From the NCBI GenBank assembly GCA_047975205.1, contig JBKEDC010000037.1:1-64000 (forward strand): a stretch of DNA of 64,000 bases, read 5' to 3'. Below, piece after piece: positions 55,364-64,000 of this stretch. Origin of the DNA: JBKEDC01 sp047975205 (lineage in GTDB: Bacteria; Bacteroidota; Bacteroidia; Bacteroidales; Prolixibacteraceae). The notes beneath the pieces were generated by a model, which worked only from the letters and a program-made list of their open reading frames with translations, did no database searches and was not told the origin of the DNA. The first letter of the stretch is position 1. Each line of letters starts with the position of its first letter. Position numbers and translations under genes: made by a program.

Positions 55364-56572
55364 CTATGGAAGTTCGAATGTGTCCGGATATAGCAGGTAC
55401 TTTTTGCGCATTTGCAAATAGGTTTGTAACTCTCCTTTCCATAAGCTTTCTAATTCTTCCCACGAATAGCCCGCCGCAATTTGTTTTAAGGTTGTTCGAT
55501 TTCCGATAAGCAGCTGAAACCAGTTTTCTCGGTCAACGAAATCTGATAATTTATCAAATTTATGGTAATATGCAATAAACGGCTCCAAACTAAAACGATA
55601 GCTTAAGGGTTCGCTTCTGTAATCAGTTCCGTAACAAAGCTTATCTTTTTGTTTCGGATTCTTATCCATGCCGATTATGCTATGTGGAGTAAACATAAAT
55701 CTTCCCATACAACTATCCGGATATCCTACCACTTGAAATGGGAAATCGGTACCTCTGCCTACGCTCATGGTAGTAGCTTCAAAAAAACACAAGGAAGGAT
55801 ATAATCGAATAGAAATATCATTCGGTAAGTTGGGCGATGGTTTAATCGGAAGTGAGTAGGGCGTTTGATGGGTGTAATTCTTCACCGGAATTACGGTTAA
55901 GTCACAATGTTTGCTTGCACCTAACCACCCTTCTCCATTAATCATTCGAGCTAGCTCTCCTAAGGTGCACCCATGTACTACCGGAATGGGCAACAATCCC
56001 ACAAATGATTTACAACTCATATCTAATATCGGACCTGCCACATAATCTCCGTTCGGATTCGGACGATCAAGCACCCAAAGTGGCTTATTTGCTTCTGCAC
56101 AGGTTTGCATTACATAAAACAAGGTGCAATAATAAGTATAGAAACGAGCTCCCACATCTTGCATGTCGAAAACAAGAGCATCTATACCCTCAAATTGAGC
56201 TGCCGTAGGTTTTTTACTTTTTCCGTATAACGAAATAATGGGTAATCTGGTCTGTTCATCTTCATGATTATTCACTAATTCTCCGGCATCTGCATCTCCG
56301 CGGAAACCGTGTTCGGGTGTAAATATTTTTACCACCTGAATATGATTGGCTAATAGGAAATCCAACAAATGGAGACTATCAACCCTAGAAGTTTGATTGG
56401 CAACTAAGCCTACCCTTTTTCCTTTTAAGGCATTTAAGTATAAACCACCACGCTCAGCACCTACTTTTAGGGAGGTAACAGCCGGCTCTATCGAGTTTTG
56501 GTTTAATTGCTGAGATTGCTTTGCATGCGTGCACGATAAGCTTAAGCATAGAAAAAAAAGAATATACTTCAC
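55364..56572 (-). CDS. namZ: Exo-beta-N-acetylmuramidase NamZ (DUF1343)
   Basis: 402 residues; a lipoprotein-type signal (YILFFLCLSLSC). DUF1343 family, shown in Bacillus subtilis and Tannerella forsythia to release N-acetylmuramic acid from the non-reducing end of peptidoglycan fragments. Conserved parts: GKRVGLVANQTSRV, IFTPEHGFRGDADAGE, DMQDVGARFYTYYCTL, LDRPNPNG, and the C-terminal SPNLPNDISIRLYPSLCFFEAT. It starts 2 bases after the DUF4105 stop, so it is probably co-transcribed. It is likely an envelope-bound wall-recycling enzyme. Confidence 0.9.
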   Translation of the reverse strand: MKYILFFLCLSLSCTHAKQSQQLNQNSIEPAVTSLKVGAERGGLYLNALKGKRVGLVANQTSRVDSLHLLDFLLANHIQVVKIFTPEHGFRGDADAGELVNNHEDEQTRLPIISLYGKSKKPTAAQFEGIDALVFDMQDVGARFYTYYCTLFYVMQTCAEANKPLWVLDRPNPNGDYVAGPILDMSCKSFVGLLPIPVVHGCTLGELARMINGEGWLGASKHCDLTVIPVKNYTHQTPYSLPIKPSPNLPNDISIRLYPSLCFFEATTMSVGRGTDFPFQVVGYPDSCMGRFMFTPHSIIGMDKNPKQKDKLCYGTDYRSEPLSYRFSLEPFIAYYHKFDKLSDFVDRENWFQLLIGNRTTLKQIAAGYSWEELESLWKGELQTYLQMRKKYLLYPDTFELP

Positions 56573-56574
56573 GT

Positions 56575-57753
56575 TTAATTCCTGATTTTATATAAAATGA
56601 ACAAGCTTCTAACAGCTGAACACATTACAAATAAATAGATAGGCAATGGAAAAGACTGAGGTAAGAAAGCAGCACTTAGTAAAAACCCCACACTCATTAT
56701 GCTTGGTATAAACCAATAAAATTGCATTTTGCTTCGCCAAGATTCTTTCATCCAAGCAAAAGCAAAAGGGAGATTGAAAGCAAATGCCCATAAAAGATTA
56801 TAATTATCTTTCATAGCAGGCAATTCTGAGAAAAAGAAAAACCATGTTAGAATTATCCCTATGATTCCATTTAAAATAAGCCAAACATAATCAAAGTGAT
56901 ATTTTATGTTGCCGGATTTCCACTGCTTACATGTGAGCAAGATGTAACACAATAGCAATAGAGCCATAACTAAACTTGGAGAATAAAGCCACACCTTACA
57001 TTGTGACTCAGGTTCCGGAGCCTGATAAATAACTCGGGCAGGTTGGCATAAATCGCTTACTTTATCGTTTCGTTTTACTTTTGTCTGAGCATATTGGGCT
57101 TCTAGGTAAGGAGGTAAAAACATTTGCTCGTGGGTATCAGCTTCAATATCGGCAGGACTACCTAATAATAAATGAATGCCAAAGTTTGTCCATGGAGCTA
57201 CTTCTTGGTAATGATCCACCAACTGGCGAAAAGTTTTCAAATCGCCAATTCTTTTGCCGTATATTATTTCACCATCTATACATTTTTCAACAGCGTCGCG
57301 TATGCGGGTAGCACAGTTGTCATAGAAAAAGTTATACCGATATGTAGCATTCTGAGGTTGCACATTCCATATTAAAAAGCTAAAAAGTGACTCTTTCTCA
57401 AATGATGTAAGGTTTAGTTTCTGTTCGCTCAACGATCGTTTACTGTGTTGGTAAGATCGGAGAAAAGCTGCATAATTTTGAGCTCCCAACAAATAATCAG
57501 TCTTTCCTTTGGCAAAACGATAGATAAAATGAGGTTCAGAGAAACTAAATAATCCGTAGTTGAACACAATATCCATATTTTTAGAAACATCACGCACCCG
57601 GATAGCCGAATGACCATACATTGCATACACCTCGGTATGTACATCGCAGGTAATGAGACTGATTTCAGCCTCATCGCTCAGTGAATTTATTCGAGCCTGA
57701 CTCGGCAAAGCTGTGCTGAATAAGAGCACTAATAATAACAGACAGTTTTTCAT
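56575..57753 (-). CDS. DUF4105 (Lnb-N-like) membrane protein
   Basis: 392 residues starting MKNCLLLLVLLFSTALPSQA (complement of 57751-57753): a signal peptide, then a DUF4105 domain (about 25-240) with VYAMYGHSAIRVRD and NFFYDNCATRIRDAV, a Cys/His pair typical of papain-like (NlpC/P60-like) folds, then about five membrane helices from about residue 265. The function is unknown; the fold suggests a peptidase, amidase or acyltransferase on the outer face of the inner membrane. Its promoter box (57820-57827) supports the internal start over the 429-residue ORF. Paired with namZ (2 bases). Confidence 0.85.
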   Translation of the reverse strand: MKNCLLLLVLLFSTALPSQARINSLSDEAEISLITCDVHTEVYAMYGHSAIRVRDVSKNMDIVFNYGLFSFSEPHFIYRFAKGKTDYLLGAQNYAAFLRSYQHSKRSLSEQKLNLTSFEKESLFSFLIWNVQPQNATYRYNFFYDNCATRIRDAVEKCIDGEIIYGKRIGDLKTFRQLVDHYQEVAPWTNFGIHLLLGSPADIEADTHEQMFLPPYLEAQYAQTKVKRNDKVSDLCQPARVIYQAPEPESQCKVWLYSPSLVMALLLLCYILLTCKQWKSGNIKYHFDYVWLILNGIIGIILTWFFFFSELPAMKDNYNLLWAFAFNLPFAFAWMKESWRSKMQFYWFIPSIMSVGFLLSAAFLPQSFPLPIYLFVMCSAVRSLFILYKIRN

Positions 57754-57819
57754 AGACGTTGTTTCCAGCTCATATAATAAAAGCATAAATACATGCCTAT
57801 TAAACGAACTCATGTTTTG

Positions 57820-57827
57820 CAAAAGTA
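57820..57827 (-). promoter_or_regulatory. -7 box of DUF4105-namZ operon
   Basis: The minus strand reads TACTTTTG, a full TAnnTTTG match, about 67 bases upstream of the chosen ATG. The -33 element is unclear. Confidence 0.4.
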
Positions 57828-57956
57828 ATAGAATATATGGCTTGAATAGAATTAAGCCTAACAAATTAGGCGAGAGATAATTTGTTAATCACAGATTCAA
57901 TCATTTTGATTTATTCAATTAATATTGTTTGATCTCGGCATGTAAAATCTATTTTG

Positions 57957-57964
57957 TACTTTTG
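57957..57964 (+). promoter_or_regulatory. -7 box of tyrS
   Basis: TACTTTTG, a full TAnnTTTG match, 29 bases before the tyrS ATG. No T-box-like leader is seen (the leader is too short). Confidence 0.5.
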
Positions 57965-57993
57965 CGGTTTAAGTATCTAAAACGAGAGCAACA

Positions 57994-59286
57994 ATGAATT
58001 TTGTAAAAGAACTTCAATGGCGAGGTATGATTCATGATATCATGCCCGGTACAGAAGAACAACTTCAAAAAGAAATAACATCGGCTTATGTAGGTATTGA
58101 CCCTACTGCCGATTCTTTACATATTGGGCACCTTGTCGGTGTGATGATGTTAAAACATCTGCAAATGGCAGGACACCGACCTATTGCCTTGATTGGCGGC
58201 GCAACAGGTATGATTGGCGACCCGTCTATGAAATCGCAAGAACGCAATTTGCTCGATGAAGAAACTCTTCGCCATAACCAAAATTGTATTAAAGCACAAC
58301 TGGCTCGTTTCTTAGACTTCGAGAGTGAAGCTCCGAATGCGGCTATCTTGGTGAACAACTACGATTGGATGAAAGAGTTTAGCTTTCTAGATTTTATTCG
58401 TGACATCGGCAAGCATCTTACCGTAAATTATATGATGGCGAAAGATAGCGTCAAGAAACGATTGGGAGATGAGTCTAAATCTGGCCTTTCATTTACCGAA
58501 TTTTCTTATCAGCTTGTGCAAGGAACAGACTTTCTTCACCTTTATCGTGCTCATGGTTGCAAGCTACAAATGGGGGGATCTGACCAGTGGGGAAATATTA
58601 CCACAGGTACTGAACTTATTCGTCGTAAAGAGCAAGGAGAGGCTTTTGCGCTGACTTGTCCTCTTATTACGAAAGCCGACGGCACCAAGTTTGGAAAAAC
58701 AGAGTCAGGAAATGTATGGCTCGACCGAAAACTCACTTCTCCATATAAATTTTATCAATTTTGGCTTAATACTTCTGATGCTGATGCCGAACGTTATATT
58801 AAAATTTTCACACTCCTTACCGAAAGTGAAATAAGCAGCCTGATTGCAACCCACCAAGAAGCTCCACATGAACGTGCTTTGCAAAAGAAATTAGCTGAAG
58901 AGATTACAGTAATGGTTCATTCGCGTCAGGATTACGAAATGGCAGTTGAAGCTTCCCAAATTTTATTCGGAAGGGGTACTGCTGAAAGTTTAAGAAAGTT
59001 AGACGAAGAAACTTTCCTATCTGTGTTTGAGGGTGTTCCTCAGTTCCGCATCAATAAGAATGAATTGAACAGTGGTATTAATGTGATTGAGTTATTGGCA
59101 GAAACAACACAAGCATTCTCTTCTAAAGGAGAATTACGTCGTACAATTAAAGGAAATGGTTTAAGCATTAATAAAGAAAAATACACTGACGAAGCCGGAG
59201 TTATCAATGCAGACTTTTTAATAGCAAGTAAATACATCCTAGCTCAAAAAGGTAAGAAAAACTACTTCTTAATTATTGCAGAATAA
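57994..59286 (+). CDS. tyrS: Tyrosyl-tRNA synthetase
   Basis: 430 residues, class I. HIGH motif at 43-46 (LHIGHL), the KMSKS-like loop as KFGKT (232-236), DQWGN at 197-201, and a C-terminal S4-like RNA-binding domain (about 365-425). Charges tRNA-Tyr, whose gene is also in this window. Confidence 0.97.
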   Translation: MNFVKELQWRGMIHDIMPGTEEQLQKEITSAYVGIDPTADSLHIGHLVGVMMLKHLQMAGHRPIALIGGATGMIGDPSMKSQERNLLDEETLRHNQNCIKAQLARFLDFESEAPNAAILVNNYDWMKEFSFLDFIRDIGKHLTVNYMMAKDSVKKRLGDESKSGLSFTEFSYQLVQGTDFLHLYRAHGCKLQMGGSDQWGNITTGTELIRRKEQGEAFALTCPLITKADGTKFGKTESGNVWLDRKLTSPYKFYQFWLNTSDADAERYIKIFTLLTESEISSLIATHQEAPHERALQKKLAEEITVMVHSRQDYEMAVEASQILFGRGTAESLRKLDEETFLSVFEGVPQFRINKNELNSGINVIELLAETTQAFSSKGELRRTIKGNGLSINKEKYTDEAGVINADFLIASKYILAQKGKKNYFLIIAE

Positions 59287-59306
59287 TTGATTTCATCCGA
59301 TAATCT

Positions 59307-59352
59307 AAAAGAGTTTACGCCACATCTCCGGAATGCGTAGACTCTTTTATTT
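59307..59352 (+). terminator. Terminator of tyrS
   Basis: AAAAGAGTTTACGC (59307-59320) pairs with 59335-59348 with one wobble, followed by a short T-rich run. Confidence 0.8.
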
Positions 59353-59365
59353 AAACACATAAAAC

Positions 59366-59998
59366 ATGGATCATCAACTGGTATTAAAATACTTTCCGAA
59401 TCTTAGCGAGAAACAGATAGAACAGTTTACACGCATGGGAAAGATATACAAAGAATGGAATGATAAAATTAATGTCATTTCTCGCAAAGATATTGACCAA
59501 CTTTACGAGCGTCACGTATTGCACTCTTTGGGCATTGCCAAAATTATCAAGTTTGCTCCGGGCACGCGCATTATGGATGTAGGTTGCGGTGGTGGATTCC
59601 CGGGGATTCCATTGGCCATCATGTTTCCCGAAGTGGAATTCTTATTGGTGGATTCTATAGCAAAAAAAATAGCCGTAGTTAATGCCGTTGCCGAAGAATT
59701 AGGCTTAACCAATGTTACAGCTCGCCAACAACGTGCAGAGAAGGTAAAATCAAAGTTCGATTTTATTGTTAGTCGTGCAGTCACTGCTTTTCCACGATTT
59801 GTATCGTTAGTGCGCACCAAAATCACAACCACCGAGCAGAAAAATGAACTTCAGAATGGTATTATTTATCTTAAAGGAGGAGATTTTACAGATGAATTGG
59901 AAGCATTTAGCGAGAATGTTACCCTTTACAAACTAGATGATGTCTTTGAAGAAGCCTTTTTTGAAACAAAAAAAATTATTCACCTTACGATATCATAA
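59366..59998 (+). CDS. rsmG: 16S rRNA (guanine-527-N7)-methyltransferase
   Basis: 210 residues. The SAM-binding motif is MDVGCGGGFPGIPLAIMFP (about 71-89), preceded by INVISRKDIDQLYERHVLHSL and followed by VVNAVAEELGLTN and DFIVSRAVTAF. Methylates G527 of 16S rRNA; loss gives low-level streptomycin resistance in other bacteria. It follows the tyrS terminator by 14 bases. Confidence 0.96.
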   Translation: MDHQLVLKYFPNLSEKQIEQFTRMGKIYKEWNDKINVISRKDIDQLYERHVLHSLGIAKIIKFAPGTRIMDVGCGGGFPGIPLAIMFPEVEFLLVDSIAKKIAVVNAVAEELGLTNVTARQQRAEKVKSKFDFIVSRAVTAFPRFVSLVRTKITTTEQKNELQNGIIYLKGGDFTDELEAFSENVTLYKLDDVFEEAFFETKKIIHLTIS

Positions 59999-60207
59999 AA
60001 ACTCTAACTCTATAACATTTTTACTTTAACATCTTCTTTCATTCCCCGATACTATGTGTCTATGAAGAGAGTTTTTAGCGCATCTTTCATTAAAAAGGAG
60101 CATTTTCTGTTCGTATATGACTATACCAATAAAATATGAATATCAGAACCCATTGCTTCTCGATGGCTGCATAAGTATTTTGAATCGCCCAAGTAACGCA
60201 GCAAGAA

Positions 60208-60252
60208 TTATTTAAGTGCCCTGATGCAGTTTGCATCAGGGCACTTAAATAA
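60208..60252. terminator. Bidirectional 21-bp palindromic terminator
   Basis: Arms 60208-60228 and 60232-60252 are exact reverse complements around a 3-base loop, with A/T-rich ends, between convergent rsmG and the Crp/Fnr gene. Confidence 0.88.
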
Positions 60253-60269
60253 AGTTTATTCTCATCATA

Positions 60270-60947
60270 TTAGACATCAAGTAGCTCTACCAGCTTTTCT
60301 CTGTCTAAAATATAGATAGTTCTTGTTTTATAATTAATTAGCTTTAATTCCGATAGTTGACGTAATCCACGCGCCAGTGAAGGGCGTGTTACAGCCAAGT
60401 AATCAGCTAAGTTTGTTTGCGACATAGGCAGGACAACAGAATCATGCACATCTCCTGCCAAATCTAGAATATAGTAAGCCAACTTCTGTGGAATTGTTTT
60501 GATCAAAAGAATTCGCATTCTAGAAGTCAATCTTTGGTGTTTATTTGAAACATACGATAGGTAATTCTTCAACAATGACGGACTTTCCTGTAAAGCCTTC
60601 ATTAACTCTGCTATTGAAATTTGTACAATAATCGTTTTACTCATGGCCACCGCAGTAACCGGGTAACTACTCTCACTGGCGAAAAGAGAGTCTTGCGAAA
60701 TAGCACTCGGACTCTCAAGTACGCTTACGTTTACTTTTCTTCCTCCGGCAACTTCAAAAAAAGTTCTTACACTTCCGATGTGTACAAAATATGCCATCCC
60801 CATCGGATCCCCTTCTTCCAAGATTATCTCATCTTTCTCGTAGCTTTGCACCGTATATTGAATGTTCCCTGCTAAACTTTTTACCTCTTCTTTTCCCATC
60901 CCCTTAAATAATGGAGAAGTCAATATGTAATCATAGTCAATCATCAT
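60270..60947 (-). CDS. Crp/Fnr family transcriptional regulator
   Basis: 225 residues. An N-terminal cyclic-nucleotide-binding beta-roll (about 12-120; LEEGDPMGMAYFVHIGSVRTF), then a dimerisation helix and a C-terminal winged HTH (LPMSQTNLADYLAVTRPSLARGL, about 172-194). No iron-sulfur cysteines, so not an Fnr-type oxygen sensor. Target genes and ligand are unknown. Divergent pair partners are not apparent; it sits between rsmG and secDF. Confidence 0.93.
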   Translation of the reverse strand: MMIDYDYILTSPLFKGMGKEEVKSLAGNIQYTVQSYEKDEIILEEGDPMGMAYFVHIGSVRTFFEVAGGRKVNVSVLESPSAISQDSLFASESSYPVTAVAMSKTIIVQISIAELMKALQESPSLLKNYLSYVSNKHQRLTSRMRILLIKTIPQKLAYYILDLAGDVHDSVVLPMSQTNLADYLAVTRPSLARGLRQLSELKLINYKTRTIYILDREKLVELLDV

Positions 60948-61111
60948 AATTGATTTATTGTAATGTATCTTTATGTACGAAAATACGACAAAGCATAATA
61001 TCTAACAACACAGAAAACCCCACACAGCGATAGTTTTAACAAAGTTTGTTATTCGTCACATTTATTATATTAAATAAATGAAAATCAAGAAAATACTTCT
61101 GTAAAAAAAAT

Positions 61112-61152
61112 AAAAAATACCGGAGCACCAACTATTTAGGTCAATGCTCCGG
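61112..61152 (-). terminator. Terminator of secDF
   Basis: CCGGAGCA (61120-61127) and TGCTCCGG (61145-61152) are exact reverse complements. On the minus strand the stem is followed by T runs (complement of 61103-61117). Confidence 0.88.
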
Positions 61153-61179
61153 ATAATTGTATGGAGTTAAGCTTACTTG

Positions 61180-64000
61180 CTACTTTTTCTTAACATCTTT
61201 CTTTTTACTCACTTTACTTTGAAGATCGTAAACCATAGGAGTTGCTACAAAGATTGAAGAGTAAGTACCGACACCTACACCCAATAATAAAGCAAATACA
61301 AATCCACGGATAGAAGTACCTCCGAAAATAAAGATAGCTAAGATAACTACGAATGTACTTAATGAAGTTGAGAACGTACGACGTAAAGTCGAGTTCATGG
61401 CATCATTCATGTTTTGCTCCATTGAAGTCTTAGGACGTATTTTCAGATATTCACGAATACGGTCGAATACAACCACTGTATCATTAATAGAATAGCCCAC
61501 AACTGTCAGGATGGCTGCAATAAACGATTGGTCGATTTCTAACGAGAATGGCAACCAATTATGGAACAATGAGAATACCCCCAATACAATGATACTATCG
61601 TGAGCTAGGGCTGCGACAGCACCTAAACCGAACTGCCAGTTGCTGAAACGCATCAGGATATATAAGAACATGATAGCTAGCGCAAAGAATATGGCAATCA
61701 CAGCATCTTTCTTAATATCATCAGAAATAGTAGGTCCTACTTTCGATGAACTCATACGATACGTAGTGTCAAATGTATTGATATCAGTTCCCTGAGGAAT
61801 ATATCCTCCACTTATTAATCCTGACAATAATAGATTATCAACCTCTTCATCAACTTCTGTTGATAATTCTTCAATCTTATACGTTGTTGTAATTTTCACT
61901 TGATTATTATCTCCGAATGTTTTCACTTCAGGAGCTTCACCAAAAACCGCACTCAAAGAGTTACCAACGTCAGCTACCTTAACATCTTTATCAAAACGAA
62001 CAACATAGCTACGTCCACCTTGAAAGTCGATGCCGTAATTGAATCCGCGAACTGCGATAGAGATTAAAGATATTACGATTAATGAACCTGAAATAACATA
62101 AGCAATCTTACGTTTCTCTAAGAATTTTATTTTCGTATTGCGCAACCACTCTTCAGTAGCTTTTGAGGTAAAGGTAATCTCTTTACCTCGTTTGAGTTGC
62201 CATTCAAAAATTAGGCGTGTAATAAAGATTGCACAGAATAATGAAGTAAAGATACCTACGATAAGCGTAGTAGCGAAACCTTTAATTGGACCTGATCCAA
62301 AAATATAAAGCACAATACCGGTTAACAAAGTTGTTAAGTTACCATCGATAATAGCAGAATAGGCATTATTATACCCATCTTGGATGGCCAATTTTAAGCC
62401 TTTACCCGCACGACGTTCTTCTTGGATACGCTCGTAGATGAGCACATTTGCATCGACTGACATACCGATTGTTAATACGATACCCGCAATACCCGGAAGT
62501 GTTAATACTGCCCCAATAGAGGCTAAAATACCCATCATAAAGAATAGGTTAGTTATCAATGCTAGATCGGAAGCCATACCTGCTCGTTTGCTATAGAAGA
62601 ATAACATGTAAAGCAGGATTAGACAGAAAGCAATCACAAATGACCACAAGCCACTTTGAATAGCTTCTTGACCTAATGAAGGTCCTACAATTTCTTCTTG
62701 AATAATATGTGCAGGAGCAGGCATTTTACCTGATTTCAAGATATTTGCTAAATCCTGAGCTTCTTCAACCGACTCTAAACCGGTAATTTGAGAACGACCA
62801 CCCTTAATTTCACCATTCACTGTTGGGAAAGAAATAACATAACCGTCAAGAGCAATAGCAACTGATTTGCCAATATTGTCTTTTGTTAAGCGTGCCCACG
62901 TTTTTGCTCCTTCCGAGTTCATAGTCATTGAAACCTCGGGTTGGCTACCCATTTGTGCATAATCTTGACGAGCATCGGTAATTACATCACCTGTCAAAGG
63001 AGCCTTACCACCTCTACCTGTTGCTTTAAGTGCGATTAAACGATAATAGTTACCGGCCTCATCAATAGGATTTGATGTCCACTCAAATTTCATGGTGCGA
63101 GGAATGATTGCTTTAACTTGAGGTAGAGCCAGGTATTTATTAACCATGGCTGTATCTTTCATGTGAGCCACACCTACGGCAGGTCCCGGATACATTTGTC
63201 CGTCTTGAGTAACACTTGGGTTTAATACTGCAAACAATGGGAAATTCTTTTGAAAATTCTCCATTTGTGCATCTGTTGAAAGCGAGTCATCTTTGTTCTC
63301 TAATTCTGACAACAAACCATTGTCATCTTTTTTTGCAGCATCATCAGATTTTGCAGAAGTAGAATCTTCAGCAGCTACTGAATTGCTTGATTTTTGCAAA
63401 TCAAGATAATCTTTTACAACGTTGTTTGCTTGAACTAAGTAAGGATATACTTCGCTATTTTCATAAGTTTCCCAAAATTCTAAAGTTGCTGTACCTTGCA
63501 ATAACTTACGCACACGCTCCGGATTGTCAACTCCCGGAAGTTCCACTAAAATACGTCCTGAGGTTTCTAGTTTTTGAATGTTTGGCTGAGCCACCCCAAA
63601 ACGGTCGATACGCTGACGTATAACCTGGAATGCATTATCAATGGCAGCATCGGTTTCTTCGCGAATGACTTTCAATACTTCTGTATTAGACATGGTAGGA
63701 TTAATCTTACCTCGAAGATCTTGTGTATTGAAAACAGCAGCCAACTGTGCGTTGGGGTCAACCTCCTCGAAGGCTTCACCAAAAAGCGTAACAAAGTCTT
63801 CTTGGCTATTTTTTTGCATTTCTTGAGCTTTAGCCAAAGCAGCTGTAAAAGTAGGGTCGGTACTATGGTTTGAAAGTGCTTTAATCAAATCAATAACCGA
63901 AACTTCTAAAGTTACGTTCATACCTCCTTTAAGGTCAAGACCTAGATTCATTTCCAAGCCTTTCACATCTCGATAAGTATAATCTTTAAGTCCTAAAACG
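61180..64000 (-). CDS. secDF: Fused protein translocase SecDF, 3' part (5' end outside window)
   Basis: A fused SecD-SecF membrane protein that uses the proton or sodium gradient to aid Sec export. The coding frame runs to the window edge (VLGLKDYTYRDVKG before a GTG at 63966), so the N-terminal helix is outside; at least 939 residues are present. SecD part: LGLDLKGGMNV, P1 periplasmic domain, then GIAGIVLTIGMSVDANVLIYERI. SecF part: about residue 630 onward, FNYGIDFQGGRSYVVRF and VVGYSINDTVVVFDRIRE. The C-terminus is basic (KVSKKKDVKKK). SecDF fusion is usual in Bacteroidetes. Confidence 0.96.
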   Translation of the reverse strand, partial: VLGLKDYTYRDVKGLEMNLGLDLKGGMNVTLEVSVIDLIKALSNHSTDPTFTAALAKAQEMQKNSQEDFVTLFGEAFEEVDPNAQLAAVFNTQDLRGKINPTMSNTEVLKVIREETDAAIDNAFQVIRQRIDRFGVAQPNIQKLETSGRILVELPGVDNPERVRKLLQGTATLEFWETYENSEVYPYLVQANNVVKDYLDLQKSSNSVAAEDSTSAKSDDAAKKDDNGLLSELENKDDSLSTDAQMENFQKNFPLFAVLNPSVTQDGQMYPGPAVGVAHMKDTAMVNKYLALPQVKAIIPRTMKFEWTSNPIDEAGNYYRLIALKATGRGGKAPLTGDVITDARQDYAQMGSQPEVSMTMNSEGAKTWARLTKDNIGKSVAIALDGYVISFPTVNGEIKGGRSQITGLESVEEAQDLANILKSGKMPAPAHIIQEEIVGPSLGQEAIQSGLWSFVIAFCLILLYMLFFYSKRAGMASDLALITNLFFMMGILASIGAVLTLPGIAGIVLTIGMSVDANVLIYERIQEERRAGKGLKLAIQDGYNNAYSAIIDGNLTTLLTGIVLYIFGSGPIKGFATTLIVGIFTSLFCAIFITRLIFEWQLKRGKEITFTSKATEEWLRNTKIKFLEKRKIAYVISGSLIVISLISIAVRGFNYGIDFQGGRSYVVRFDKDVKVADVGNSLSAVFGEAPEVKTFGDNNQVKITTTYKIEELSTEVDEEVDNLLLSGLISGGYIPQGTDINTFDTTYRMSSSKVGPTISDDIKKDAVIAIFFALAIMFLYILMRFSNWQFGLGAVAALAHDSIIVLGVFSLFHNWLPFSLEIDQSFIAAILTVVGYSINDTVVVFDRIREYLKIRPKTSMEQNMNDAMNSTLRRTFSTSLSTFVVILAIFIFGGTSIRGFVFALLLGVGVGTYSSIFVATPMVYDLQSKVSKKKDVKKK

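Noticed and set aside
1..64000. A CRISPR array, prophage or toxin-antitoxin pair
   Set aside because: No regularly spaced repeats, phage structural or integrase genes, or small paired ORFs with such signatures were seen; the only mobile element is the broken IS110.

Overview
The window is low-GC chromosomal DNA from a member of the Bacteroidota, most likely order Bacteroidales. The evidence is: a complete Na+-translocating NADH:quinone reductase operon; two type IX secretion genes (the Plug protein and the giant SprA translocon); a GLPGLI-family remnant, a NamZ-type muramidase and a DUF4105 protein; a fused SecDF; and many promoters of the Bacteroidetes sigma-ABfr form TTG-N19/20-TAnnTTTG in place of the E. 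coli -35/-10 type. The genus cannot be fixed from the sequence alone.

Layout. 1-2776: the 3' end of an Ig-like repeat surface protein with no visible sorting domain, a 530-base gap, then the T9SS Plug gene. 2946-8875: nqrABCDEF with its own promoter and a strong terminator. 9311-10981: asnB. 11174-20334 (minus): pdxA-ruvA-sprA. 20693-23323 (minus): rpsO and pnp, each with a terminator. 23693-24597: a small secreted peptide gene and a decayed GLPGLI gene. 24809-30302 (minus): clpP-clpX, then dxs with an orphan sensor kinase. 30450-31259: thiD.

31335-35056 (minus) holds a tight four-gene operon: a glutamine-synthetase-like ligase, a small-molecule kinase, a HAD-IIA phosphatase and a retropepsin-like protease. 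No pathway I know explains it, and it is the best candidate here for an undescribed system. Just upstream, 35128-35523 encodes SRP RNA followed by tRNA-Thr, tRNA-Tyr and tRNA-Gly, apparently one transcript from a near-perfect promoter.

35845-39422 (minus): a lipoprotein gene overlapping lon. 39627-45501 (minus): rpmE type B, an acetyltransferase-like gene, a BI-1/YccA protein, and the obg-PAP2-manC-vanZ group. 45630-49410: a MATE exporter (minus), then a TM2 protein and sppA (plus). 49490-50732: a short inverted-repeat element and a broken IS110 transposase. 50908-55219: an acyl-CoA ligase joined to a BtuFCD-type importer. 55364-57753 (minus): a DUF4105 protein and NamZ. 57994-59998: tyrS and rsmG. 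60270-60947 (minus): a Crp/Fnr regulator. 61180-64000 (minus): secDF, cut by the window edge.

Most of the window is housekeeping. The accessory or decaying parts are the truncated surface protein, the GLPGLI locus and the IS110 remnant. Several usual gene starts were moved to internal ATGs (Plug, asnB, dxs, rpsO, rpmE, DUF4105, btuF-like, small peptide), because family start motifs, signal peptides or promoter positions support the shorter form.
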